64,000 nucleotides of DNA from Terrisporobacter glycolicus ATCC 14880 = DSM 1288. GTDB taxonomy: Bacteria; Bacillota; Clostridia; Peptostreptococcales; Peptostreptococcaceae. How positions within the stretch are numbered: position 1 is the stretch's first letter; each line of letters opens with the position of its first letter. The translations under genes and the position numbers were made by a program. The DNA lies in assembly GCF_036812735.1 (NCBI RefSeq), contig NZ_CP117523.1, positions 992,001-1,056,000 on the forward strand, in the 5' to 3' direction. This document shows, in pieces, positions 15,811-25,489 of the stretch. The notes beneath the pieces were generated by a model. The model did no database searches and had not been told where the DNA came from. It saw only the letters and a program-made list of their open reading frames with translations.

Positions 15811-16703
15811 TATTTGTTCTTTAGAGTAATAACATTTATTTCAGGAGGATTGAGAACCCTTTTGAGTATGGAGTCTCCAAGTCCGGTACTAACATTCATA
15901 TAGGAGTTATTTATTTTGTAAATACCCTTATCATATTTAGGGAAAAAAGTTCTGTCAGGGCTAAAAAGTCCGCCTACTAGAGGTATTCTAATTATGCCAC
16001 CATGAACATGACCTGAAAGTACTAAATCAAATCCCATATTAACAAAAGTATCAAAGTATTTAGGGTCATGGCATAGCATTATATTGAATTTTGTTTTGTC
16101 CAAGTTGATAGATTGATAGTATTCATCTTTCTCCATAGAATCAAAATACACACCGTAAATATTTATGAAGTCATTATAGTTTTGCAAAGAGGTATTTTCT
16201 ACAAATGTTACTCCTAGGGATTCGAGTTTATTTCTATATCTATTATATGAGTTGTTTTTGCTACGATTTCGACATCTATAGTCATCACCATTGTAGATTA
16301 TATCTTTTCCTTCTTCGTGATTTCCAGAAACATAAACTATTTTATAGTGCGTAGCTAACTTAGAAAGCAGTTGATAAGGAACAAGCTCTTCTTCATTCAT
16401 GTCTATGGAAATATCTGATACAGTGAACATGTCTCCTGTAACTAGAATTAAATCGGGATTAATTTCTTTGATTGATTTTATTAACTTTTCATTGTTCGTA
16501 CCAAATTTTTTGCTGTGTAAATCTGAAAGTTGAAGTATTTTATAGTATTCAAGTGATTTTGGCAGCTTTTTGTATATTAAAGTTTCTTCTTTTATAACAA
16601 AGCTTTTATTCATTTTATTATTTAGACCTATTATTGTAAAAATACATAATAATATAAGGATAACGACCCAAAGGATCTTATGTTTTTTCTTTATATTTTT
16701 CAA
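15810..16703 (-). CDS. Membrane-anchored metallophosphoesterase (YkuE/YaeI type)
   Basis: A 297-residue calcineurin-like phosphoesterase. N-terminal anchor helix (about 11-28), then metal-binding motifs in order: QLSDLHSKKFG, LVTGDMF, VSGNHEEG, MLCHDPKYF and SGHVHGG. The TTG at 16703 is used as start because AAAGGAG lies eight bases upstream and no ATG fits. Relatives hydrolyse UDP-linked or phospholipid substrates at the membrane. The gene is alone on this strand, convergent with the ATPase pair and divergent from the polysaccharide locus. Confidence 0.85.
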   Translation of the reverse strand: MKNIKKKHKILWVVILILLCIFTIIGLNNKMNKSFVIKEETLIYKKLPKSLEYYKILQLSDLHSKKFGTNNEKLIKSIKEINPDLILVTGDMFTVSDISIDMNEEELVPYQLLSKLATHYKIVYVSGNHEEGKDIIYNGDDYRCRNRSKNNSYNRYRNKLESLGVTFVENTSLQNYNDFINIYGVYFDSMEKDEYYQSINLDKTKFNIMLCHDPKYFDTFVNMGFDLVLSGHVHGGIIRIPLVGGLFSPDRTFFPKYDKGIYKINNSYMNVSTGLGDSILKRVLNPPEINVITLKNK

Positions 16704-17113
16704 TAGTATACTCCTTTCATAATATTCATCTCTAAATTTGATTGCTTTAAAATATATGCATTCAGGTAAATATTCTTGTCATATGATTATTATATTATAC
16801 TTGAAAAAATTCTAGAAGATAAAAAAATTTAATCAAAAATAAGATTATTTTATCAAATAGAATGTTAAAAAAAAATTGTTTATGCCGTAATATAAAAATA
16901 TAGTATAAACAAATGAGAGAAAAATGAAAGAATATATAAATTAAAATTAAAATAAAATATAAATTATAATCTGTGTGCAAAGTAAAATGTATTTGTTGAA
17001 ACTTTATTATCAAAATTTGGAAGAAGGCATATGGATATAAATAATAATAAGACTTCTAGTAGAATGAAAATGTTGAGTTTCTATGTCTATAAAATTCGCA
17101 AATGTTAAAAATA

Positions 17114-17125
17114 CGACAATTGTCG
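17114..17125. promoter_or_regulatory. Perfect palindrome, possible operator
   Basis: CGACAATTGTCG, a self-complementary 12-mer in an otherwise AT-rich leader. A related palindrome with three extra central bases occurs at 53406-53420 before a transporter gene, suggesting a shared regulator. Confidence 0.4.
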
Positions 17126-17136
17126 ACAATGACAAA

Positions 17137-17162
17137 AATCATTTTATGTATATAAAATGATT
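17137..17162. promoter_or_regulatory. Inverted repeat in the capsule leader
   Basis: AATCATTTTA and TAAAATGATT separated by TGTATA, a perfect ten-base stem without a T tract. It may be an operator or a leader RNA hairpin. Confidence 0.4.
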
Positions 17163-17439
17163 CATAAAATTGTAATACATGGAAATATATGTTAGACTTT
17201 TCGGTGGAGAAAAAAGGCGAAAATATATATAAATTAAAAATAAAATATATTTTGATATAAATTAAAGTTTATTTTAAATTTGTGTAATTAAATTAAGGTC
17301 TACTAAAGTTTTGGTTATTTTTTTATAAATAAATATGGAATTCATTTAAATATATATTTTAAAGTAAAGGTTGGCCGAATATAAAAACACGAATGTAAAT
17401 ATAAAAACATATTTTAAAATAAGTTATATTGGAGGAATT

Positions 17440-18111
17440 ATGGAAGAAACAATTGATTTAAGGGAGTATTTCTTTATACTAAAGAAAAAAATGTGGATAA
17501 TAGTACTTTCTGCAGTAATTTGTGGAGTAATAAGTGGATTAGCTAGTTTTTATGTATTAGCTCCTGTCTATGAAGCAAACACTACTCTAATAGTTAACAA
17601 AGAGATGGAAAATGAAACTACGCAGATGACAACAAGTGACGATTTAAACTTTGTACAAAAGTTAGCATTGACTTATGGGGAGATAATCAAATCTAGATCA
17701 GTTATCACATCAGCTATAAATAAGTTGAATTTAGACATGACTTATGAAGAACTTTCAAAAGAAGTTTCAGTTACTAATATTGAAAATACACAAATTATAA
17801 AAATATCTGTAAAAAATAAAAATCCAAAAGTGGCGGCAACAATTTGTAACACTATCCCAGAAATATTCTCTACAGAGGTACAAAGAATAGTAAAGGCAAG
17901 TGGAACAGAGGTGATAGATAAAGCAGCAGTACCAGAAAAACCAATAAAACCAAATAAAATAATTAATATACTTATAGCAACTGTGTTAGGAGGAATGGTT
18001 AGCGTATTTGTTGTTTTCTTGAGAGAATCGTTAAACACAAAAATAAAAGAACCAAAAGACATAGAAGATAAATTGGGATTACCAGTTTTTGGTATAATTC
18101 CTAAGTTTTAA
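17440..18111 (+). CDS. Wzz/YveK-type polysaccharide chain-length regulator
   Basis: A 223-residue membrane protein; the ATG at 17440 follows GGAGGAAT. Helix about 19-41, an extracytoplasmic domain, a proline-rich PEKPIKPNK segment before a second helix (about 176-197), and a cytoplasmic end. This is the Gram-positive form of Wzz (CapA/YveK), which activates the separate BY-kinase encoded 15 bases downstream and sets polymer length. First gene of the polysaccharide locus. Confidence 0.9.
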   Translation: MEETIDLREYFFILKKKMWIIVLSAVICGVISGLASFYVLAPVYEANTTLIVNKEMENETTQMTTSDDLNFVQKLALTYGEIIKSRSVITSAINKLNLDMTYEELSKEVSVTNIENTQIIKISVKNKNPKVAATICNTIPEIFSTEVQRIVKASGTEVIDKAAVPEKPIKPNKIINILIATVLGGMVSVFVVFLRESLNTKIKEPKDIEDKLGLPVFGIIPKF

Positions 18112-18126
18112 TAGGAGGTTATAAAT

Positions 18127-18876
18127 ATGGGAAAAATTTCGGATTTAGATCCAAAATCACCTTTAGCAGAGGCATATAGAACGGTTAGAACTAATATAAG
18201 TTTTGCTGATATAGACAATAACTTAATAACTATTATGTTTACAAGTACAAAGCAAAATGAAGGAAAAAGCACAACGATATGTCATGTAGCTCATGCATTT
18301 TCTAGGTTGGAAAATACGAAGGTATTAGTTGTAGACTTAGATTTAAGAAATCCAAGTGTTCATAAGATGTTTGGTATAGGAAACACTTATGGTGTTATGG
18401 ATTATTTGAAAAATACAAGAGATTTGGAAAAATGTATTAACAAAGTAGAAGAAAATATCCATGTATTAACACCAGGTGCTATACCACCTAATCCAACGGA
18501 AATTTTATCTTCAAAAAAAATGCAAAATTTTATAAAAGATATTGAAAGTAAATATGATTATGTATTTATAGATGCACCTCCAGTAGGAATTGTATCAGAT
18601 GGAATGATAATATCTAAATACACAGATGGAGTTATGTTTGTTGTAGGAGCAAATGAGACTGATATAAATTATACTAAAGAAGTTATTGATAATATGAGAA
18701 AGTCTGATATCAATATAATAGGTTCAATTTTAAATAAGTATGATATGGAAAATAATGCATATGGGTATTATGGATATTACTATCAACAAGATGATGGAAG
18801 AAGCGGTAGGGGAGCTAATAAAAAGAAAAAGAGAAAATTATTTAATAAAAAGAAAAAAATGGGATCAGTTAGATAG
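18127..18876 (+). CDS. Bacterial tyrosine kinase (CpsD/YwqD type)
   Basis: A 249-residue BY-kinase. Walker A SPxxxxEGKST form (TSTKQNEGKSTT), Walker A' VLVVDLDLRNPS and Walker B YVFIDAPP are in order. The C-terminus has a tyrosine cluster (NAYGYYGYYYQQDD) for autophosphorylation, then a lysine-rich end. It partners with the Wzz-like protein to control polymerisation. The phosphatase (CpsB/PHP type) that normally accompanies this pair is not in the window. Confidence 0.92.
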   Translation: MGKISDLDPKSPLAEAYRTVRTNISFADIDNNLITIMFTSTKQNEGKSTTICHVAHAFSRLENTKVLVVDLDLRNPSVHKMFGIGNTYGVMDYLKNTRDLEKCINKVEENIHVLTPGAIPPNPTEILSSKKMQNFIKDIESKYDYVFIDAPPVGIVSDGMIISKYTDGVMFVVGANETDINYTKEVIDNMRKSDINIIGSILNKYDMENNAYGYYGYYYQQDDGRSGRGANKKKKRKLFNKKKKMGSVR

Positions 18877-18910
18877 GCAAATTAAATAAAGAAATGCGAG
18901 GGGATGTAAA

Positions 18911-20812
18911 ATGGATGTAAGAACAACTAATCCTCAAGGACAAAATACTATAAAAAGATTATTAGATACATATATAATAAGACAAAGCATTTTAGTAGGT
19001 GCAGATTTATGTTTTATACTGATATCATTCTTATTATCAATGATGCTTACAGGAAGTAAAGGAAGTTATGACATAAGCAATATTATTATTCCAGTGGGAA
19101 TCTATATGATTTTACATATTACGGTATTTACTTTAGCAGGATGCTATAGTAGCTTGTGGAGATATGCTGGCGTAGAGGAAGCGATATCTATAGTAGCAGC
19201 AAGCTTAACATATATTATACCGTGTGCTTTACTTCATAGAATAGCAGGATATAATTATACTCTTTTATTTTATACAGTAAATACAATATTTATAATAGCA
19301 TCTACTGGAGGATTTAGACTAGTTTACCGTACAGGAAGAAAGCTTGGGAAAATGAATTGTGGTAAATGTGATGTTTCAAATGTGCTTTTAGTTGGTGCAG
19401 GAACAGCGGGCCATGTGGTAATAAATGAAATAAAAGATAATCCTCAAATGAAAAAAAAGGTGATTGGAATATTAGATGATGATAAAAATAAAGTGGGAAG
19501 AAAAATCCACAATATTAAAATATTAGGAACTACAGATGATGTATCAAAGATAGTAGATGAAAAACATGTAGATGAAATTATAATAACCATGGCAAATATA
19601 ACTAAAGAAGATAAAAAAAGAGTTATAGAAAAATGTCAGAAAACAAAATGTAAATTAAAAACACTACCAGGGATATATGAAATTATAGATGGTAAAGTAG
19701 ATATAAAAAAAATTAGAGACGTGGATATAGAAGATTTATTAGGAAGAGAGCCAATTATAACAAATCTTAAAAAAATCAGCAATTATGTGGAAAATAAAGT
19801 AGTATTAGTAACAGGTGGAGGAGGATCTATAGGAAGTGAGTTATGTAGACAATTAGCTACTTTCAATCCAAAACACTTGATAATACTGGACAACTACGAA
19901 AATAATGCTTATTCAATACAACAAGAACTTACAAGGAAATATGGAAACAAATTGAATCTAAGCACTATTATAGCATCCATAAGAGAAGAAGTAAGAATGG
20001 AAGAAATATTTAAAACCTATAAACCAGAAGTAGTATTTCATGCTGCTGCTCATAAACACGTTCCACTTATGGAAAATAGCCCAAGTGAGGCTATTAAAAA
20101 TAACATATTCGGAACATACAAGGTGGCAAATTTGGCAAACAAATATGACGTTAAAAGATTTGTACTTATATCTACAGATAAGGCAGTTAATCCAACAAAT
20201 ATAATGGGAGCAACTAAGAGAGCAGCGGAGATGATAATACAAACTCTTAATGAAAAAAGTAAAACTGAGTATGTGGCTGTACGTTTTGGAAATGTACTAG
20301 GAAGTAATGGTAGTGTAATACCTTTATTTAAAAAGCAAATTGCAGAAGGTGGGCCAGTGACTATTACTCATCCAGATATTATAAGATATTTTATGACCAT
20401 TCCGGAGGCTGTGGGGCTTGTTATTCAAGCTGGTTCTATGGCTAAGGGAGGAGAGATATTCATATTAGATATGGGTGATCCTGTGAAAATAGTTGACTTA
20501 GCAAATAACTTAATAAGACTTAGTGGATTTGAACCTGATGTGGATATTAAAATTGAGTACACAGGACTTAGACCAGGTGAGAAGTTATATGAAGAGCTTC
20601 TTATGAGTGAAGAGGGGTTAACTAATACGGATAATAAAAAGATTTTTATTGGCAAGCCTGTGGATTTTGATTTGGACAAGGTAAAAATGTATTTGGATAT
20701 GTTAAAGAGGATTGTTGACAATGAAGAGGTTGAATTGATAGATGATGCGATGAGAGAATTTGTAACTACTTATATTAGACCGGAAGATGTTAATGAGAAA
20801 AAAGTAATATAG
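18911..20812 (+). CDS. Membrane nucleotide-sugar 4,6-dehydratase (FlaA1/CapD/PglF type)
   Basis: A 633-residue protein with four N-terminal helices (about 20-130), a CoA-binding-like Rossmann domain (VLLVGAGTAGHVVINEI) and a C-terminal SDR dehydratase domain with NAD motif VTGGGGSIGSEL and the STDKAVNPTNIMGATKR active-site segment. Members convert UDP-GlcNAc to UDP-4-keto-6-deoxy sugar, the first step to amino-dideoxy sugars. The aminotransferase and phosphoglycosyl transferase that follow fit this pathway. Start is the ATG after a GAGGGGATG site. Confidence 0.9.
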   Translation: MDVRTTNPQGQNTIKRLLDTYIIRQSILVGADLCFILISFLLSMMLTGSKGSYDISNIIIPVGIYMILHITVFTLAGCYSSLWRYAGVEEAISIVAASLTYIIPCALLHRIAGYNYTLLFYTVNTIFIIASTGGFRLVYRTGRKLGKMNCGKCDVSNVLLVGAGTAGHVVINEIKDNPQMKKKVIGILDDDKNKVGRKIHNIKILGTTDDVSKIVDEKHVDEIIITMANITKEDKKRVIEKCQKTKCKLKTLPGIYEIIDGKVDIKKIRDVDIEDLLGREPIITNLKKISNYVENKVVLVTGGGGSIGSELCRQLATFNPKHLIILDNYENNAYSIQQELTRKYGNKLNLSTIIASIREEVRMEEIFKTYKPEVVFHAAAHKHVPLMENSPSEAIKNNIFGTYKVANLANKYDVKRFVLISTDKAVNPTNIMGATKRAAEMIIQTLNEKSKTEYVAVRFGNVLGSNGSVIPLFKKQIAEGGPVTITHPDIIRYFMTIPEAVGLVIQAGSMAKGGEIFILDMGDPVKIVDLANNLIRLSGFEPDVDIKIEYTGLRPGEKLYEELLMSEEGLTNTDNKKIFIGKPVDFDLDKVKMYLDMLKRIVDNEEVELIDDAMREFVTTYIRPEDVNEKKVI

Positions 20813-20876
20813 AAGAAAATGAAAAAGAACTAAGTTTCTTTTAATTATGAAGTTAAAAAGAGGAGAGATAATACAA

Positions 20877-22130
20877 ATGGAGAATATAAATAGCATTTTA
20901 ACTAAAAGAAATATTCCTTTTAGTCCGCCTGATATCACAGATGTGGAAATCAATGAAGTAGTGGATGCATTAAAATCTGGATGGATAACCACTGGACCAA
21001 AAACAAAAAAATTGGAGAAAATGATTGCAGAACGTTGTCATACATCTAATGCAGTCTGCTTGAATTCTAATACTGCATGTGCGGAAATGACATTTCACAT
21101 CTTAGGAATAAAGCCTGGTGATGAAGTTATTGTTCCAGCTTATACATACACCGCTTCAGCTTCCGTTATTGACCATGTGGGTGCTAAAATCGTAATGATT
21201 GATTGTGAGCCAGGAAAGTTCACAATGGATTACGAAAAATTGGAAAATGCTATTACAGAGAAAACAAAAGTGATTATTCCTGTAGATATATTTGGTGTGC
21301 CATGCGATTATGATAGAATATATAAAATTGTAGAAAGAAAAAAAGACCTGTTTACTCCTACCGATAATGAAATCCAGAAAGCAATTAATAGAGTAATTAT
21401 AATGGCAGATGGTGCACATTCTTTTGGGGCTTATTATAAAGGAGAGCCAGTTGGATCATCTGCAGATTTTACAAACTTTAGCTTTCATGCTGTAAAAAAC
21501 ATGACAACAGCAGAGGGCGGTGCAGTTGTTTGGAGAGATATTCCAGGTATTAATAATGAAGAATTGTATCATAAATATATGCTTCTTAGTCTGCATGGAC
21601 AAAACAAAGATGCGCTTGCTAAGACAAAATTAGGGGCGTGGGAATATGATATAGTTGCACCTTTGTATAAATGTAATATGACGGATGTTCATGCTGCGAT
21701 TGGCTTAGGACAAATTAGAAGATATGACGCTATACTTGAGCGTAAAAAAGTAATGGTGGAAAAGATGGATGAAGCATTTAAGGAACTTACTTTAAAGTCA
21801 GTTGCTCATTATACAGATGAGTTCCAAAGCTCAGGTCATTTATATATACTTCGCTTATTTGATCAGAAAGGAAATGCAGTTACTTCAGAAGTTAGAAATG
21901 ATTTTATTGAAAAAATGGTAGAATTAGGTGTTGCAACGAATGTCCATTATAAACCACTACCAATGCATACTGCATACAAAAATCGTGGCTTCGATATAAA
22001 AGATTATCCAAATGCGTATGAGCAGTTCAAAAATGAAGTTACTTTACCACTTCATACCTGTCTGAGTGATGAAGATGTTGATTATATCATTGAGATGGTG
22101 AAGAGAGTTTCAGGAGAACTATTATGCTAA
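20877..22130 (+). CDS. DegT/DnrJ/EryC1 PLP sugar aminotransferase
   Basis: A 417-residue aminotransferase. The ATG at 20877 follows GAGGAGA; the upstream ATG at 20847 has no site. Family landmarks: SGWITTGPKTKKLE near the start, VPAYTYTASASVI, DGAHSFGAYYKG and the PLP lysine in FHAVKNMTTAEGG. It probably aminates the 4-keto sugar made by the preceding dehydratase. Its stop overlaps the next gene by seven bases. Codon use looks less AT-biased than in the three genes before it, which hints at a different origin for the locus from here on. Confidence 0.88.
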   Translation: MENINSILTKRNIPFSPPDITDVEINEVVDALKSGWITTGPKTKKLEKMIAERCHTSNAVCLNSNTACAEMTFHILGIKPGDEVIVPAYTYTASASVIDHVGAKIVMIDCEPGKFTMDYEKLENAITEKTKVIIPVDIFGVPCDYDRIYKIVERKKDLFTPTDNEIQKAINRVIIMADGAHSFGAYYKGEPVGSSADFTNFSFHAVKNMTTAEGGAVVWRDIPGINNEELYHKYMLLSLHGQNKDALAKTKLGAWEYDIVAPLYKCNMTDVHAAIGLGQIRRYDAILERKKVMVEKMDEAFKELTLKSVAHYTDEFQSSGHLYILRLFDQKGNAVTSEVRNDFIEKMVELGVATNVHYKPLPMHTAYKNRGFDIKDYPNAYEQFKNEVTLPLHTCLSDEDVDYIIEMVKRVSGELLC

Positions 22131-22807
22131 GACACTGGGATGAGCTTCCAAAGTATATGCAGACGGAAGAAGTTCGATTTTATTATGATATTTTAAAAAA
22201 TAAGAAAGTAAATATTTTTTTGAAACGTGTTTTTGATATTATGGTTTCTATAATAATGTTGGTCATGTTATCACCTTTGATGATTGGCTTATCTATTGCT
22301 ATTGTAATAGATTCAGAGGGAGGAGTTTTTTTTAGGCAGGAACGTATCACACAATATGGGAAAAAATTTTATATACATAAATTCAGAACAATGGTTGCAA
22401 ATGCAGAAAGTCTTGGTTCTCAGGTTACAGTTGCCAATGATATGAGGGTTACTAAGATTGGAGCAAAGATTCGTAAATATCGTCTTGATGAATTGCCACA
22501 ACTGATTGATATATTGCAGGGAAATATGAGTTTTGTAGGAACAAGACCTGAAGTTACTAAGTATGTTGAGAAGTATACGCCTGAGATGATGGCTACTTTG
22601 TTACTACCAGCTGGTGTAACATCAGAGGCAAGTGTTCAGTATAAGGATGAAGAATTATTGTTGCAAAATTCTAATAATGCTGATGAAGTGTATGTAAATG
22701 AAGTACTTCCAGAAAAGATGAGATATAACTTAAGAAGCTTAGAGAAATTTAATTTTTTAAGTGAATTAGGGACTATGATAAAAACAGTATTAGCGGTATT
22801 AGGATAA
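22124..22807 (+). CDS. Initiating phosphoglycosyl transferase (PglC/WbaP-type)
   Basis: A 227-residue monotopic phosphoglycosyl transferase that moves a sugar-1-phosphate from a UDP-sugar to undecaprenyl phosphate, starting the repeat unit. An N-terminal extension of about 28 residues precedes the membrane helix KRVFDIMVSIIMLVML; then FRQERITQYGKKF, KFRTM and the Asp-Glu catalytic pair in YRLDELPQLIDIL, followed by FVGTRPEV. Overlap with the aminotransferase implies translational coupling. Probable donor is the UDP-amino-dideoxy sugar made by the two upstream enzymes. Confidence 0.9.
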   Translation: MLRHWDELPKYMQTEEVRFYYDILKNKKVNIFLKRVFDIMVSIIMLVMLSPLMIGLSIAIVIDSEGGVFFRQERITQYGKKFYIHKFRTMVANAESLGSQVTVANDMRVTKIGAKIRKYRLDELPQLIDILQGNMSFVGTRPEVTKYVEKYTPEMMATLLLPAGVTSEASVQYKDEELLLQNSNNADEVYVNEVLPEKMRYNLRSLEKFNFLSELGTMIKTVLAVLG

Positions 22808-22859
22808 CACCATATTAATATATATTGAATAGAAGAAAGAAAGAAGAAAGAGGGATATT

Positions 22860-23609
22860 ATGAAAGAATTAGTATCGATTATAACTCCTACCTATAATTG
22901 TGCAGAATATATCGCAGAAACAATTGAATCTGTTCAGAATCAAACCTACCAAAATTGGGAAATGATTATCGTAGATGATTGCTCTATAGATAATACAAAA
23001 GATGTGGTTCAGCCATATATAGAGGCTGATTCACGAATTAGTTATCATGAATTGAAGCAAAATTCTGGTGCTGCTGTAGCTAGAACAACATCTATGAAAA
23101 TGGCAAAAGGTGACTACATGGCATTCCTGGATAGTGATGATTTATGGTATCCTGAAAAGCTAGAAAAACAAATTGCGTATATGAAAAAAAATAATTATGC
23201 ATTTACTTGTACGAAGTATGAACAAATTGACGAAAATAGTGAGTTGCTAGGGAAAATAATTAAAGTGATTCCAAAAACTAATTATAATCGATTGCTTTTA
23301 GATTGTCCAGTCGGGAACTCTACAGTAATGTATGATGTTATTAAGATGGGAAAATTTAAGGTTCCAGACATTAAAAAAAGAAATGATGATGCGCTATGGC
23401 TTAGAATGTTAAAAAAGGAAAAATACATCTATGGTATGGATGAAGTTCTAATGAAGTATAGGGTTCGCGAGAATTCTATTTCTAGCAATAAGATGCAATT
23501 GATAAAGTATCATTGGCATCTTTATCGAGAAATAGAACATTTGGGTGTATTACGTTCAACGTTTCATATTGTGTATTGGTGCATTATAAAAGTGTTGAAG
23601 ATAAAATAG
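22860..23609 (+). CDS. Glycosyltransferase family 2
   Basis: A 249-residue GT-A fold enzyme. SIITPTYNCAEYIAETIESV starts the domain, with nucleotide-binding DDCS and the metal-binding DSDD (FLDSDDLWYPEK). NDDALWLRML is the later conserved acidic segment. It should add a sugar to the lipid-linked repeat unit on the cytoplasmic side. AGAGGGATATT site before the ATG. Donor and acceptor cannot be read from the sequence. Confidence 0.88.
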   Translation: MKELVSIITPTYNCAEYIAETIESVQNQTYQNWEMIIVDDCSIDNTKDVVQPYIEADSRISYHELKQNSGAAVARTTSMKMAKGDYMAFLDSDDLWYPEKLEKQIAYMKKNNYAFTCTKYEQIDENSELLGKIIKVIPKTNYNRLLLDCPVGNSTVMYDVIKMGKFKVPDIKKRNDDALWLRMLKKEKYIYGMDEVLMKYRVRENSISSNKMQLIKYHWHLYREIEHLGVLRSTFHIVYWCIIKVLKIK

Positions 23610-23637
23610 ATGTGGTGATATAAAGAAGGTGAATGTT

Positions 23638-24447
23638 ATGATAAAAAAGAACATGATTTCTTTTTTAGTTCCTACACTAGGAAAAAGAGAAAAAGAACTG
23701 ATGAGACTATTTGATAGTTTGGAAAAGCAAAAACAATATAATTTTGAAGTTGTTGTTGTTGTACAAGATAATTATGAAAATATATCTAAGTTATGTAAAA
23801 AATATAAAAAATTTTTTTTTATTAACGTTATAAATGATGATAAAAAAGGTCTTTCAAAAGGCAGAAACAAAGGCAAATCTATATGTAAAGGAGATATAGT
23901 TGTTCTTTCTGATGATGATTGTTGGTATCCAGAAGATGCATCTATTATTATAGCAGAAGAATTTGCTAAAAATGATATAGATGTCTTGTTAACACAGATT
24001 TACGATAAGATAAATGATGTTTCATATAAGAAATATTCGACAAAAGAAACAGTAATAAAGTCTCAATTTGACTTATTGTCCAGATCATCAATAGAAATAG
24101 CTTTTAAGAATCGATTTAATGATTTAAAATTTGATGAATTGTTTGGGTTAGGTTCAAAATATGTATGTTGTGAAGAAGTTGACTTTTTATTGCGTTTATA
24201 TAGATGTAATGCTAGTATAAAATATTTACCAAGAGTTACAGTGTTTCACGAAAAGAAGTTAAAAGGAAGTAATGATAATGCAATAACAGCAAAAGGTGCT
24301 TTATATGCAAAACATTTTAATTTGCTAATAGCACTTATGGTATGTATGAGAGATGTTATAAAAAAAGGAGAAAATAATTTCAGATTATTTTTTGGAGGGT
24401 ATAATGAATATAGTAAAAGAGTACGTAAAACTTCAATTAGCAGATAG
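23638..24447 (+). CDS. Glycosyltransferase family 2
   Basis: A 269-residue glycosyltransferase. ATG at 23638 follows AGAAGG; a GTG at 23629 overlaps that site. It begins SFLVPTLGKREKELMRLFDSL and has the DDD metal motif in VLSDDDCWYPED, followed by a cysteine-rich YVCCEEVDFLLRLYR segment with the catalytic acidic residues. The last 44 bases overlap the next gene, a long overlap for this window. Acceptor and donor unknown. Confidence 0.82.
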   Translation: MIKKNMISFLVPTLGKREKELMRLFDSLEKQKQYNFEVVVVVQDNYENISKLCKKYKKFFFINVINDDKKGLSKGRNKGKSICKGDIVVLSDDDCWYPEDASIIIAEEFAKNDIDVLLTQIYDKINDVSYKKYSTKETVIKSQFDLLSRSSIEIAFKNRFNDLKFDELFGLGSKYVCCEEVDFLLRLYRCNASIKYLPRVTVFHEKKLKGSNDNAITAKGALYAKHFNLLIALMVCMRDVIKKGENNFRLFFGGYNEYSKRVRKTSISR

Positions 24448-25489
24448 GAATTGGAATTGTAAACTTAAAAAAATGAATGCATGTAATAAAGCAAAGGCAA
24501 TATTGATTGGAACACCAAGTCACGGAAATTTAGGAGATCATGCAATAGCAGAAGAAGAAAAAAATTTTTTAAATGTATATTTTCCTGAATATGAATTATT
24601 TGAAATATTAATGCCTATGTACCATGTGTGTAAGCGCAAAATAAAAGAAACTGTACGACCAGGAGATATTATTTTTATATCAGGTGGCGGATGGATGGGT
24701 AATTTGTGGATACATAATGAAAATGTTATACGAGATGTAATTAGTTCATATCCAGATAATCAAGTAGTTATTTTTCCTCAAACTATTTTTTATTCGGATG
24801 ATGAGAATGGTAAAATGGAATGTGAAAAAACAGCGAAGATAATAAGTGGTCATTCTAATTTATTTTTGTTTTTAAGGGACGAAAAATCTTATTCATATGC
24901 AAAACAACATTTTTTAAGAAACTCTAGTATTAGTATTTCTTTGTATCCTGATATAGTATTATATGGTTCATTAACATTGGAAAATATTAATCAAATTGAA
25001 CAAAAAGATATTGTAAATGTATGTTTAAGAAAAGATTGTGAATCAATTTTAAACTCACATGATAATGTAATAAATACGATTAAAAAGTATTACAGAGTAA
25101 GGGAAATCTCTACAGTTGTACCTAGAAAAATTTCGTTGAAAAATAGAACTAGGGAAATTATGTTATGTTGGAAAGAATTTGCGGAAGCAAGATTAACGGT
25201 AACAGATAGATTACATGGAATGTTGTTTTCTGTACTTAATGGGACACCTTGTATTGCATTAGATAATAAAACAGGAAAAGTATTTGGAGTATTTTCATGG
25301 ATACGAGAACAAAATATGGTTTTTTGTGTGTCTTCTGTTGAAGAGATAGACTCAATAATAAAACATGAAATAGATGAAAACAAAAAAACATATGATAGAA
25401 AAAAATTGGGACATGAATTTGAAAATATGTCAAAGGAAATTAGAAAGGGAATAACATATTATGAAAATAAAAAGATTATTGGTAATTAA
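24404..25489 (+). CDS. Polysaccharide pyruvyl transferase
   Basis: A 361-residue protein of the PS_pyruv_trans family, which transfers pyruvate from PEP to a sugar to form an acidic ketal. ATG at 24404 follows TGGAGGG. Family motifs: GTPSHGNLGDHAIAEEE, FISGGGWMGNLW, FPQTIFYSDD and TDRLHGMLFSVLNGTPCI. It overlaps the upstream glycosyltransferase by 44 bases and the radical SAM gene by 29 bases, so translation is tightly linked. The polymer is therefore likely to carry negatively charged pyruvyl groups. Confidence 0.88.
   Translation: MNIVKEYVKLQLADRNWNCKLKKMNACNKAKAILIGTPSHGNLGDHAIAEEEKNFLNVYFPEYELFEILMPMYHVCKRKIKETVRPGDIIFISGGGWMGNLWIHNENVIRDVISSYPDNQVVIFPQTIFYSDDENGKMECEKTAKIISGHSNLFLFLRDEKSYSYAKQHFLRNSSISISLYPDIVLYGSLTLENINQIEQKDIVNVCLRKDCESILNSHDNVINTIKKYYRVREISTVVPRKISLKNRTREIMLCWKEFAEARLTVTDRLHGMLFSVLNGTPCIALDNKTGKVFGVFSWIREQNMVFCVSSVEEIDSIIKHEIDENKKTYDRKKLGHEFENMSKEIRKGITYYENKKIIGN

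Larger units (their letters stand above)
16704..17439. other. Long AT-rich region upstream of the polysaccharide locus
   Basis: No credible gene is seen in 736 bases. It holds a possible promoter (TTGTTT-17-TATAGT at 16876-16904), a perfect 12-base palindrome CGACAATTGTCG (17114-17125), an inverted repeat AATCATTTTA/TAAAATGATT (17137-17162) and a weak TTTTCG/CGAAAA repeat near 17199-17224. It may be the promoter and a long leader of the capsule operon. Confidence 0.5.
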
